A stretch of DNA of 52,510 nt from Lachnospiraceae bacterium (GTDB lineage: Bacteria > Bacillota > Clostridia > Lachnospirales > Lachnospiraceae), in NCBI GenBank assembly GCA_015258095.1, contig JABZIV010000006.1, forward strand, positions 17,609-70,118, given 5' to 3'. The position numbers were made by a program, and so were the translations under genes. The notes under the pieces were generated by a model. It was not told the DNA's origin, did no database searches, and was given only the letters and a program-made list of their open reading frames with translations. Position 1 is the stretch's first letter. Every line of letters starts with the position of its first letter. Below, in pieces: positions 33,219-42,185 of the stretch.

Positions 33219-34061
33219 ATGAAAGAAGAAAGAAAACGATTTGTAGAAAGTGTAAAGCAGGATAAGAGCGCAGTTCTTGCGCTCTCTTTCCTTATTCTTG
33301 TCCTCTTGGTCAGCATTACCGTGCAGTGGATTCCTATTGATCCCGATAAGCTGGACGTGCTGCATAGTCTTGCGGCACCGTCCTTGCAGCATCCTTTCGG
33401 GACGGATGATGTGGGGAGAGATTATTTTATTCGAGTACTATATGGCGGTAGGGTTTCTCTTTTGATCGGTTTCCTTGCGATGGTGATGAGCATGAGCATC
33501 GGCGTAGCTCTGGGACTCATCTCCGGTTACTTTGGCGGTATTATCGATGCGGTGCTGATGCGCCTTGTGGATGTCATTTCCTCCATTCCCTGGATTATCA
33601 TGGTGATGGTCATCGGTATGCTGTTCGGAAGAGGGTTTCTTTCGTTGGTTCTGGTAATTGGACTGTTGAGCTGGATGGAAATCGCGAGATTAATTCGTTC
33701 AGAAGTCCTTTCTCTAAAAGGAAGGGAGTATGTACAGTATGCCCGCTTTCTTGGCGTTCCTGCCTGGAAGATTCTCCTTTCACACATTTTTCCGTCCATT
33801 CTTCCGACTACGATTACGGCGGCAACGGCGAGTGTAGCTTCTTCCATTATGGTGGAAAGTGCCTTGAGCTTCCTGGGACGGGGAATCTCCGCTCCGATGT
33901 CCAGTTGGGGGAGTCTGCTACAGAATGCACAGAAGTTCTTGCAGAAGGCGCCGTACATGGCAGTTCTTCCCGGCATTCTGATTATTCTGACGGTTCTTTC
34001 CTTTAATAAGCTCGGAGAAGTTTTTCGTAAGTCTTTGGAGCCCGGCGGAGAGAGGCGGTAG
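33219..34061 (+). CDS. Peptide ABC transporter permease (DppC/OppC type)
   Basis: Second membrane subunit (280 residues from the ATG at 33219; a TTG five codons earlier is possible but lacks support). It has the expected N-terminal helix, the periplasmic segment HPFGTDDVGRDYFIRVLYGGRVSL and the coupling loop REYVQYARFLGVPAWKILLSHIFPS. It pairs with the DppB-type permease upstream. About 100 bases separate the two genes, with no terminator. Confidence 0.93.
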   Translation: MKEERKRFVESVKQDKSAVLALSFLILVLLVSITVQWIPIDPDKLDVLHSLAAPSLQHPFGTDDVGRDYFIRVLYGGRVSLLIGFLAMVMSMSIGVALGLISGYFGGIIDAVLMRLVDVISSIPWIIMVMVIGMLFGRGFLSLVLVIGLLSWMEIARLIRSEVLSLKGREYVQYARFLGVPAWKILLSHIFPSILPTTITAATASVASSIMVESALSFLGRGISAPMSSWGSLLQNAQKFLQKAPYMAVLPGILIILTVLSFNKLGEVFRKSLEPGGERR

Positions 34062-34146
34062 TGCAACAGGAAACTGTACGCATAAAACCATACAAAGCAG
34101 AAAGAGAACGGAAGACAAAAAGAGAAGAGAGACAGGAAGAGAAGAA

Positions 34147-35184
34147 ATGAGCAGAGTAGATGTGACAATGGGGGAAGAAAGTCCGGTAAAAGATGGTATA
34201 GAGAAAGAAGTGGAGCAGCATCTCCTGGATGTGCGCTCGCTTTCTGTAGAGATTCCTGCCGGAAAGAGGACAGTTTATCCGGCAGATTCCGTCAGTTTCT
34301 CTCTTTCCGAAGGAGAGATTCTGGCTTTAGTAGGAGAGTCCGGAAGCGGGAAGTCCGTAACGATGAAAGCCATCATGGGGCTTCTTCCGAAAGGCACGAA
34401 GGTGGAAGCGGAACAGATTGTCTTTCGGGGGAGAAGTCTGAAGAATCTGACGGAGAAGGAGTACTGCAAAGTGCGGGGAAAAGAGATTTCGATGATTTTT
34501 CAGGATCCGATGACCGCACTGAATCCGCTCCTTCGCATTGGAGAACAGATTACGGAAGTTTTACGACGGAATAGTGAGCGGAAATACAGCAAGAAAGAAG
34601 CGGAGAATCTGGCAATCCGTCTTCTTCAGTCTGTAGGGATTCCGGATGCGGAGAAGAAATTCCGTTTTTATCCCCATGAATTTTCCGGCGGAATGCGACA
34701 AAGGGTTTTAATTGCCATGGCGCTATCCTGTTCGCCGAAGCTTCTCATTGCGGATGAGCCTACAACGGCACTCGACGTCACTATCCAGGCCCAGATCCTT
34801 CGTCTTCTGAAGAAGGAAACCAAGGAGAGAAACACGGCAGTCATTTTGATTACGCACGACCTTTCTCTTGTTGCGGAAAATGCGGATAAAGTCTTGATTA
34901 TGTACGGCGGAAAACTGATGGAGAAAGGAAAAACGGAGGAAATATTTACGTCTCCCCGACATCCTTATACGAGAGCCCTTCTTGCGGCGATTCCTTCCAT
35001 GAACATGGAAAAAGGCGAGCGCTTGAAGCCGATAGAGGGAAATCCGCCGAGTCTTTTAGAGAAGACGGGACGCTGTCCCTTTTATGATCGTTGTAAGGAA
35101 AGACTCCCGATTTGTGAGAAAGAAATGCCGGAATGGAAGACGGTAAGCAGTACAGCGCAGTATTTCTGTCATCGGGACGATTGA
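34147..35184 (+). CDS. Peptide ABC transporter ATPase (DppD/OppD type)
   Basis: First ATPase (345 residues). Walker A GESGSGKS (about residues 61-68), signature FSGGMRQR, Walker B LLIADEPTTALD, and the D/F-type C-terminal extension with the cysteines of the iron-sulfur-like motif (RCPFYDRCKERLPICEKEMP) that ends this subfamily. The protein has about 30 additional residues at the N-terminus before the first beta strand. Confidence 0.94.
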   Translation: MSRVDVTMGEESPVKDGIEKEVEQHLLDVRSLSVEIPAGKRTVYPADSVSFSLSEGEILALVGESGSGKSVTMKAIMGLLPKGTKVEAEQIVFRGRSLKNLTEKEYCKVRGKEISMIFQDPMTALNPLLRIGEQITEVLRRNSERKYSKKEAENLAIRLLQSVGIPDAEKKFRFYPHEFSGGMRQRVLIAMALSCSPKLLIADEPTTALDVTIQAQILRLLKKETKERNTAVILITHDLSLVAENADKVLIMYGGKLMEKGKTEEIFTSPRHPYTRALLAAIPSMNMEKGERLKPIEGNPPSLLEKTGRCPFYDRCKERLPICEKEMPEWKTVSSTAQYFCHRDD

Positions 35185-35308
35185 TACTCTCTTATGGGGT
35201 TATGGAGAGAACGGTACGGTTTTTGGATAGTGCTGCGAGTCAGATGATGCTCCCTCTTATAGGGAGAGCGAAGACAGTCGAAAAGAAGAGATAGAGGAAG
35301 AGGACAAA

Positions 35309-36286
35309 GTGCAGAACGAGATCATCTTGCAGGGATTGGGAATTCGAAAAGATTTTCCCATTCAAAATTTTTTCGGAAGAAAACTGGGAAATGTTGCGGC
35401 AGTGAAGGATGTCGACATCACGCTTTACAAAGGGGAGACCTTCGGTCTTGTCGGAGAGTCCGGCTGTGGTAAGTCCACACTTGGCCGCTGTCTTCTGGGC
35501 ATTCTTCCCCGAACAGCGGGAAAACTGATTTTCAAGGGAAAAGAAATCCCGGAGGGGGACCACCGCGCGGTTCATGCTATGCAGAGGAAAATGCAGATTA
35601 TTTTCCAGGATTCCTACTCTTCCTTAAATCCCTATTGGACAGTAAGGGAGATTCTGGAAGAACCGCTTTCTGTAGAAGTTCTTTCCAAAAAGGAGAAAGA
35701 AGAACGGATTTTACGGATTTTAGAGAAGGTTTCGCTAAGCGAAGACGACCTGAACAAGAATCCTTACGCTTTCTCCGGTGGACAAAGACAACGAATCGGG
35801 ATTGCACGGGCACTGATCTGTCATCCGGAGCTCGTCCTTTGCGATGAGCCGATTGCCGCGCTGGATGTGTCTATTCAGGCGCAGGTGGTGAATCTTCTGA
35901 AGGACTTACAGGAAGAACTCGGGGTAACCTATCTGTTTACCGCACATGACCTCTCCATGGTGCGTTACATCAGTCATCGAATCGCTGTGATGTATCTGGG
36001 AAGTATTGTAGAAACAGGGGAGACGGATCAGGTTTTTCGGCATGCGCTTCATCCTTATACGAAGGCATTGCTTTCCGCGGTACCGGAGCCGGTGGTCGGA
36101 AAGAAAAAAGAAGCGATACTGGAGGGAGAGCCGGAAAAAGCTTTAGATGCGGCTGAAACAGCCTGCCTTTTTGCGTCGCGCTGCCCCTATAAAACGGCGG
36201 CCTGCATGGCAAGCCGGCCTAAGTTGGAAGACATTGGAGACGGGCACTGTGTTTCTTGCCTGAGATGGAGAGAAATTAACGACTAA
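35309..36286 (+). CDS. Peptide ABC transporter ATPase (DppF/OppF type)
   Basis: Second ATPase (325 residues). Walker A GESGCGKS, signature FSGGQRQRIGIARAL, Walker B LVLCDEPIAALD and the C-terminal Cys-containing part (CLFASRCPYKTAACMA). The start is GTG with GAGGAAGAGG ahead. A 124-base gap before it holds a small CTCCCT/AGGGAG hairpin near 35249-35266. It completes the five-gene transporter operon. Confidence 0.94.
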   Translation: MQNEIILQGLGIRKDFPIQNFFGRKLGNVAAVKDVDITLYKGETFGLVGESGCGKSTLGRCLLGILPRTAGKLIFKGKEIPEGDHRAVHAMQRKMQIIFQDSYSSLNPYWTVREILEEPLSVEVLSKKEKEERILRILEKVSLSEDDLNKNPYAFSGGQRQRIGIARALICHPELVLCDEPIAALDVSIQAQVVNLLKDLQEELGVTYLFTAHDLSMVRYISHRIAVMYLGSIVETGETDQVFRHALHPYTKALLSAVPEPVVGKKKEAILEGEPEKALDAAETACLFASRCPYKTAACMASRPKLEDIGDGHCVSCLRWREIND

Positions 36287-36300
36287 GGAGTTATTTTTCG

Positions 36301-37038
36301 ATGGAAAAGCGTGTGTATGGAGAAAAAATCAGTATAGATCCCCAAAATACGGTGAACTTTTTTGATCAAAGAGCAAAGACAATCAAAAATAGAAAACAGG
36401 AGTATACTACCGTACTCTTGGGAGATCAGGATCCGGATTCTTCCGTTCGATGGGATGAGTATGAGAAGCAATTTCTTCTTTCCCGTTTTGAGCTGAACAA
36501 GAATAAATCGGTTCTGGACCTCGGTTGCGGAATAGGAAGGCTTGCGGAGGCATTTTCAGATTGTTGCCGGGAGTACATCGGAGTAGATTTTTCTCCGGAG
36601 ATGATTGCTGTTGCTAAAGAGAAAATAAAGAACGAGAATTGCCATTTTTATACGATGTCGGTTGTGGATGCAGTCTCTGATCCGCTCGTTACTTCCCGCC
36701 AATATGATATTGTGATAGATGCCGGCGTTTCCATGTATATCAATGATGACGAACTCCGGAAATACTATCAGGGACTAAGGCGGTTAGCCCATCGCAATTC
36801 GCTGTTTTATTTTGAGGAAAGTGTCGGAAAAGAAGAGAGACTGACCTTAAATCATATCTGGTCGGAGAATTTGAAAGATTATTACGGCGCAATTTACAGA
36901 ACACGCGAAGAATACAGGAGTCTCCTCGCTGAGAGCATGCAAGGACTGGAGTATATCGAAGAAGGGTATATGGCGTATCTCGATCATACCGAAGAGGCTG
37001 AAACCAGCCACTGGTATGCTTTATTTCGGATTCGGTAG
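36301..37038 (+). CDS. SAM-dependent class I methyltransferase
   Basis: Protein of 245 residues with the class I methyltransferase core: motif I VLDLGCGIGRLAEAF (about residues 73-87), then EYIGVDFSPEMIAVAKEK with the acidic residue that binds the ribose of SAM. The rest has no feature that names a substrate. It begins 15 bases after the transporter ATPase gene, so it may share the operon mRNA; a possible weak terminator follows at 37080-37105. Confidence 0.85.
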   Translation: MEKRVYGEKISIDPQNTVNFFDQRAKTIKNRKQEYTTVLLGDQDPDSSVRWDEYEKQFLLSRFELNKNKSVLDLGCGIGRLAEAFSDCCREYIGVDFSPEMIAVAKEKIKNENCHFYTMSVVDAVSDPLVTSRQYDIVIDAGVSMYINDDELRKYYQGLRRLAHRNSLFYFEESVGKEERLTLNHIWSENLKDYYGAIYRTREEYRSLLAESMQGLEYIEEGYMAYLDHTEEAETSHWYALFRIR

Positions 37039-37435
37039 GAGAAGAGCTGGAGCTTCTTTCTCTCATAAATTAAGCTTTCTGGAAAAGGCAAAACGGCTTT
37101 TTACAATCTTTGCGTTTACATTGTATTCTATCGGTTGCTTTTTCCTACATATTGTCTCTGTACGAAGGCATAAAGTACTGTAATCCCTTCTCTTCATACA
37201 CTTTGCACTCTGAAAAATATCCTATAGGAAAATGTCATTCCCTTTCAATTCAGTAAAGTATAATCTATTTTTATTATTGAAAATATACAAAAAATAATAA
37301 ATAATTAGCGAAATATAGAAAAATATGCTTAAAATATGATTGACAATAAAAATAGTATCGCTATTCTTTAGTTGAGAAACTTATTTGGTAAAATATTTTC
37401 GTGAACATAATGATAAATCAGCAAGGAGGAAGAGT
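37039..37435 (+). promoter_or_regulatory. A+T-rich intergenic region with promoter for the BMP operon
   Basis: 397 bases without a gene. A weak terminator-like AAAAG...CTTTTT lies near 37084-37104. A promoter candidate, TTGACA (37340-37345), 16 bases, TATTCT (37362-37367), lies about 70 bases ahead of the next gene. The palindrome TCCTATAGGA lies near 37220. I see no riboswitch fold that I can name. Composition drops sharply in A+T-poor bases compared with the flagellar genes. Confidence 0.55.
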
Positions 37436-38572
37436 ATGAAAAAGATCGTGACGTTTTTTTTGCTGTGCTCTATGACGGTATCCCTGTTTGCGTGCGGTGG
37501 AGCGAAACAAAAAAATGAAAATGGTACAAAAACAGAGACGAAAATGGATGGAAAAAAAGAAGACAAACCTTCTGTAGCATTTGTTTGCACTGGTCAATTA
37601 GGAGATAAATCTTTTAATGATTCAGCCAACGAAGGAATGAAAAGAATTTCATCGGAATTGGGGATGAAAACAAAAGTTGTTGAAATTGGCAGAGATAATA
37701 CGAAGTGGTTGCCGGCGTATGAAGATTTAGCTGAAAGTGGGGAATGGGATATCATTGTCTCCAATGGTTCCTCTTCTGCAGAAGTAATAGAACAGGCAGC
37801 TGAAGAATTTCCAAAGCAGAAGTGGGTGATGTTCGATTCCACCATGGAAGAAGGAAAATGGCCGAATTTGTATGCTATTTCTTATAAGCAGAATGAAGGG
37901 TCTTATTTAGCGGGTGTTTTGGCTGCGCTTGTTACCGAATCAAAAATGGAACATGCGAATGCTGACAAAAAAATTGGATTCATTGGAGGAGATGAGCATC
38001 CCATTATTACCGATTTTTTGGTTGGATACATAGCCGGAGCAAAATCAGTCGATCCGGATATTAAAGTGTATGTTTCTTATATTGGCTCATGGGATGATAC
38101 CGCTAAAGGGAAAGAAACGGCTATAGCGCAATTTAATCAAGGCGTAGATATTATATTTCCGGCAGCAGAGCAGGCTGGGCTTGGTTGTGTAGATGCCGCT
38201 GTAGATATGGGGAAATATATTATTGGCGTCGATTCGGATCAATCTATGCTTTTCGCCGGCTCGGATGAGAAAAAAGCCAATACAATATTGACATCGGTTT
38301 TGAAGAATGTGGGCGAATCTCTTTTCAGAACTGCTCAGTTACAGCAGGAGGATAAGGTTCCTTATGGGAAGACGGAAAGTTTGGGATTAAAGGAAAAAGG
38401 GTCTTGTTTAGCGGAAAACAGTTATTATGAGAAGAATGTTCCGGAAGATATCAGAAAAAAAGTGGATGAGGCTGCACAAGAAGTAGCGGATGGGAAAAAA
38501 GAGGTTCCCACTGCACTGGGAGATGTTGATCAGAAAAAAATTGATGAGTTAATTCAGTCTGTTGCACCATAA
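37436..38572 (+). CDS. BMP-family (PnrA-like) substrate-binding lipoprotein
   Basis: Lipoprotein of 378 residues that binds purine nucleosides or related compounds in this family. Its signal ends in a lipobox (VSLFAC-GG, Cys at residue 19). A Lys/Glu-rich spacer leads to the BMP fold: FVCTGQLGDKSFNDSANEGM, IGFIGGDEHPIITDFLVGYIAGA and YIIGVDSDQSML. The ATG at 37436 follows CAAGGAGGAAGAG; an earlier in-frame start would put 17 odd residues before the signal peptide. It is the first gene of a five-gene operon. Confidence 0.9.
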   Translation: MKKIVTFFLLCSMTVSLFACGGAKQKNENGTKTETKMDGKKEDKPSVAFVCTGQLGDKSFNDSANEGMKRISSELGMKTKVVEIGRDNTKWLPAYEDLAESGEWDIIVSNGSSSAEVIEQAAEEFPKQKWVMFDSTMEEGKWPNLYAISYKQNEGSYLAGVLAALVTESKMEHANADKKIGFIGGDEHPIITDFLVGYIAGAKSVDPDIKVYVSYIGSWDDTAKGKETAIAQFNQGVDIIFPAAEQAGLGCVDAAVDMGKYIIGVDSDQSMLFAGSDEKKANTILTSVLKNVGESLFRTAQLQQEDKVPYGKTESLGLKEKGSCLAENSYYEKNVPEDIRKKVDEAAQEVADGKKEVPTALGDVDQKKIDELIQSVAP

Positions 38573-38607
38573 GATGAGATTTGTATTTTTGCATAGGGAG
38601 AGACAAA

Positions 38608-40137
38608 ATGAGCAATGAGATTCTACGGATGGAGCATATTACAAAAATTTATCCGAATGGAACAATTGCGAATCAAGATGTAAATCTGTCCATTGAAGAG
38701 GGTGAAATTCATGCCCTGATGGGAGAAAATGGTGCGGGCAAAAGTACTTTAATGAAAATTCTGTTCGGAGACGAAGAGAAAACCGAAGGAAAAATTCTCT
38801 TAAAAGGTGTTGAGATTAATCCGCAAAATGCCTCTGAAATGATAAAAAAAGGAGTTGGAATGGTTCACCAGCATTTTATGCTGGTGAATTCACTTAGAGT
38901 ATATGAAAATGTTCTCCTTGGGATAGAACCTAAAAAGGGCATTTTTGTGAATCGAGAAGAGGCTATTAGAAAAGTCAAGGATACTGCTGCCCAATACAAT
39001 TTAAATGTGAATCCCTTAGACTTTATTGAAGACATATCAGTGGGATTAAAACAAAAAGTGGAGATATTAAAGGTTCTTCTTAGGGGAGCAAAATTGCTTA
39101 TACTGGATGAACCGACAGCGGTATTAACACCGCAGGAGACACAGGAACTTTTCGAACAACTATTACTTCTGAAAAAGAGCGGACACACGATTATCTTTAT
39201 TTCTCATAAGATAAAAGAAGTAATGCAGATTTGTGATCGAATTACAGTTCTAAGAGATGGGCATACAGTTGGAACGATGTCTGTTGAAAATGCGACTGAA
39301 GAAGAAATATCAAAATTTATGGTTGGGCGAGATGTGATGCTTAAAGCAAAGAAAACTCGACCCTCCTTTGGAGATGTTTTGTTAGAGGTTAAGGATTTAT
39401 TTTTTCAAAGGGAAGGGCGTCCTATTTTAAGAGATGTTTCATTTCAGTTACGAAAAGGTCAGATTCTGGGAATTGCCGGAATTGAGGGAAATGGGCAAAG
39501 TGCGCTTTCTGAAATTATATTCGGGGTGCACCATGGATGCACCGGGGAAATCTTGTATCAAGGTAAAAATATCCTTGGAAAAAGCATACGTTGCATTCGT
39601 GATTTAGGAATATCTTATGTATCAGAAGATCGCATGAAAACAGGAGTTTCAGTGGATGTACCGATTTGGGGAAATCTTATAGCAAATCAAATAGATGAAA
39701 AACGATTTCGTAGTTACGGAATGTTGAATGATACAAAAATTCATAGATATACAGAAGAACAGATAGAATCCTTTCAAATTCGTTGTCAAAGTGATGAAGA
39801 AAATGTAGGAAGTTTATCGGGCGGAAATATGCAAAAGGTTGTGATTGCCCGGGAGTTTTCATCTGACCCGGAAATCTTGATAGCAAATCAGCCCACTAGA
39901 GGGATTGATGTAGGAGCAAATGAGTTTATTTGGCAGAAAATCATCGAATTAAGAGATAAAGGAAAAGCAATTCTTTTAATTTCTGCTGATTTAAATGAGA
40001 TACTAGAGCTTTCTGATAGCATCATGGTTATGTGTGAAGGGCGAAAAGTCGCCTATTTTGATGATGCGAGTGAAGTGGATGAGTATGAATTAGGAAGTTA
40101 TATGTTGGGGCTAAAAAAACAGGAGGAGATGGTGTGA
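38608..40137 (+). CDS. Nucleoside-type ABC transporter ATPase with two domains (NupO/YufO-like)
   Basis: Tandem ATPase of 509 residues, as in sugar and nucleoside importers. The first domain has Walker A GENGAGKST, Walker B LLILDEPTAVL and a loose signature (SVGLKQK). The second has a degenerate P-loop (GIEGNGQS), the signature LSGGNMQK and Walker B-like ILIANQPTRGID. This split is normal for the family. The ATG is behind AGGGAGAGA. Its stop overlaps the next start by 4 bases. Confidence 0.93.
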   Translation: MSNEILRMEHITKIYPNGTIANQDVNLSIEEGEIHALMGENGAGKSTLMKILFGDEEKTEGKILLKGVEINPQNASEMIKKGVGMVHQHFMLVNSLRVYENVLLGIEPKKGIFVNREEAIRKVKDTAAQYNLNVNPLDFIEDISVGLKQKVEILKVLLRGAKLLILDEPTAVLTPQETQELFEQLLLLKKSGHTIIFISHKIKEVMQICDRITVLRDGHTVGTMSVENATEEEISKFMVGRDVMLKAKKTRPSFGDVLLEVKDLFFQREGRPILRDVSFQLRKGQILGIAGIEGNGQSALSEIIFGVHHGCTGEILYQGKNILGKSIRCIRDLGISYVSEDRMKTGVSVDVPIWGNLIANQIDEKRFRSYGMLNDTKIHRYTEEQIESFQIRCQSDEENVGSLSGGNMQKVVIAREFSSDPEILIANQPTRGIDVGANEFIWQKIIELRDKGKAILLISADLNEILELSDSIMVMCEGRKVAYFDDASEVDEYELGSYMLGLKKQEEMV

Positions 40138-41204
40138 AGATGAAAAAATCAATATCATCCTACATTGAAATGCTTCGAACCGTACTTGCTATTTTTATTT
40201 CTTTGCTTATCGTTTTTGTCATTATTCTTCTAGTGTCAAAGGAGCCGTTAACCGCATTGCAATCCTTTGTTCTTGGTCCAATGATGAGCTTGAGGCGTTT
40301 CGGAAATGTAATCGAAGCAATGATTCCTCTTATTTTCACCGGAATGGCAGTAATTATCTTATTCCGCCCCGGACTGTTTAACTTGTCCATGGAAGGAGGC
40401 TTTTTTCTTGGGGCTGTAGCAGCGTGTGCATCTGCTTTAACTGTAAAGGCACCCGGAATCTTGGGCTTAATGATTGCTATGTTGGTCGGCTCGTTAGTAG
40501 GCGGCCTTACTACTTCTATTCCGGGGGTTCTTTCTGTTAAGACCGGAGCAAACGTTTTGGTCACTTCCTTGATGTTAAATTATATTTGTTTATTTTTTGG
40601 ATCATGGATTATTTCCACATTTTTGTATGATCCGACACAGAACGTAAATTATTCGTATAAGTTTCCGGAGAATGTTTGTCTTCCTAATTTAATACCGGGA
40701 ACCAGAGTCTCTACGGGATTCGTTATAGCGATAGGCACAGTGCTATTGGTGTATCTGTTTTTAAATAAAACTTCGCTTGGATTGAAAGCAACGCTTGTTG
40801 GAAAAAATAGAAGAATGGCTGATTACTCCGGCATATCATCGGATAAGGTTATTCTCTTAACACAGGCACTTGGCGGGATGCTTGCCGGGCTGGGTGCATC
40901 CGTTGAATTATTTGGTATGTATAAACGTTTTCAATATAGTTCATTGCCGGGGTATGGATGGGATGGCGTTTTAATTGCCATCGTAGCGAAAAATAAAATT
41001 CAATATGTTCCTATAGCTGCTTTTTTCTTGGCTTATCTGCGGATAGGGGCAGATATTATGTCTAGAACAACAGATATCCCTTTTGAGATTGTGAACATTA
41101 TTCAGGCAGTTATGGTTTTATTGATTTCAGCTACAGCTATTTTAAGTGGCGTAAAGAAGAAAATGATTATCAGAGAAGCCGTGAGTGCGAATCAGTTGAA
41201 GTAA
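40134..41204 (+). CDS. Nucleoside-type ABC transporter permease (NupP/YufP-like)
   Basis: First membrane subunit of the BMP transporter (356 residues) with about nine membrane helices. It has the family's GPMMSLRRFGNVIEAMIPL, FRPGLFNLSMEGGFFLGA and coupling part GLKATLVGKNRRMADYSGI. It starts with GTG inside the ATPase stop (GTGTGA), with AGGAGG 8 bases ahead; an ATG two codons later is a poorer choice. Confidence 0.92.
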   Translation: MKMKKSISSYIEMLRTVLAIFISLLIVFVIILLVSKEPLTALQSFVLGPMMSLRRFGNVIEAMIPLIFTGMAVIILFRPGLFNLSMEGGFFLGAVAACASALTVKAPGILGLMIAMLVGSLVGGLTTSIPGVLSVKTGANVLVTSLMLNYICLFFGSWIISTFLYDPTQNVNYSYKFPENVCLPNLIPGTRVSTGFVIAIGTVLLVYLFLNKTSLGLKATLVGKNRRMADYSGISSDKVILLTQALGGMLAGLGASVELFGMYKRFQYSSLPGYGWDGVLIAIVAKNKIQYVPIAAFFLAYLRIGADIMSRTTDIPFEIVNIIQAVMVLLISATAILSGVKKKMIIREAVSANQLK

Positions 41205-41215
41205 GGGAGGAAACA

Positions 41216-42181
41216 ATGAATATTTTAAATACTATCTTTTCTGCAGATTTCCTTTTTACTTCACTTCGTGTGATGACGCCTATTTTATATGCTGCTTTGG
41301 CATGTATGGTTTTTACAAAGGGAGGAATAGATGCCATAGGAACGGAAGGAATCATGCTTGCCTGCTCATTAGCAGGACCCGTTTTTGGCTTTTTTAGTCA
41401 TAATGCCTTTGTAGGAGTGGTTTGTGCAATGATTGTAGGAGTTTTAATGGCCTATCTTTTTGGCTACTTTACCATTGTACTCCATACAAATTCGGTTCTT
41501 GCCGGAATTGCATTAAATACTTTATCCGGAGGTCTCACCGTTTTTGCAACATTTTTTTTAACCGGCAATAAGGGATCCACCCAAAGTCTAAATAGTCCGG
41601 TTATTCCGAATATGAGAGTTCCATTCTTAAGTCAAATTCCTTTTTTGGGAGAAGTATTCTCGGGTCATAATTTGATTACCTATTTGGGATGGTGCTTTAC
41701 TATTTTTTTGGCATTATTTTTTTGGAAAATGCCAGCGGGAATTAGAGTGCGGGCTGTCGGAGAAAGTGAAGCTGCGGCAAAATCCGTTGGGCTTCCGATT
41801 GTCAAATATAAGATAATGGCTTTAACAATGGCGGGAGCTTTGGCGGGAATAGGCGGCGCATATATGTCTATGGGTTATGTTTCCTTTTTTTCCAGAGATA
41901 TGGTTGCCGGAAGAGGCTGGATAGGAATGGCGGCGGAAGCGATGGGAAAGGGTTTACCGGGACCGATTATGCTTGCGGTTTTGATTTTTGGAATGGCTGA
42001 TTGTTTAGCAATTCGACTGCAGATACTGAACCTTCCATCACAGCTTATACAGTGCATCCCGTATATGGTAACGATTATAGCGATATCCGTATATTCGTAT
42101 ATGGCAAGACAGAAGAAAAAATCTACGAAACAGAAGAGAATGAGTGCTTTGATAACAGAGACAAAAGTAGAAGGAGATTAA
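41216..42181 (+). CDS. Nucleoside-type ABC transporter permease (NupQ/YufQ-like)
   Basis: Second membrane subunit (321 residues), eight or so helices. The family parts are TKGGIDAIGTEGIMLACSLA and PAGIRVRAVGESEAAAKSVG, which contact the ATPase, and the late GRGWIGMAAEAMGKG. It follows the first permease by 11 bases with GGGAGGAAAC as ribosome site. Confidence 0.92.
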   Translation: MNILNTIFSADFLFTSLRVMTPILYAALACMVFTKGGIDAIGTEGIMLACSLAGPVFGFFSHNAFVGVVCAMIVGVLMAYLFGYFTIVLHTNSVLAGIALNTLSGGLTVFATFFLTGNKGSTQSLNSPVIPNMRVPFLSQIPFLGEVFSGHNLITYLGWCFTIFLALFFWKMPAGIRVRAVGESEAAAKSVGLPIVKYKIMALTMAGALAGIGGAYMSMGYVSFFSRDMVAGRGWIGMAAEAMGKGLPGPIMLAVLIFGMADCLAIRLQILNLPSQLIQCIPYMVTIIAISVYSYMARQKKKSTKQKRMSALITETKVEGD

Positions 42182-42185
42182 TTAT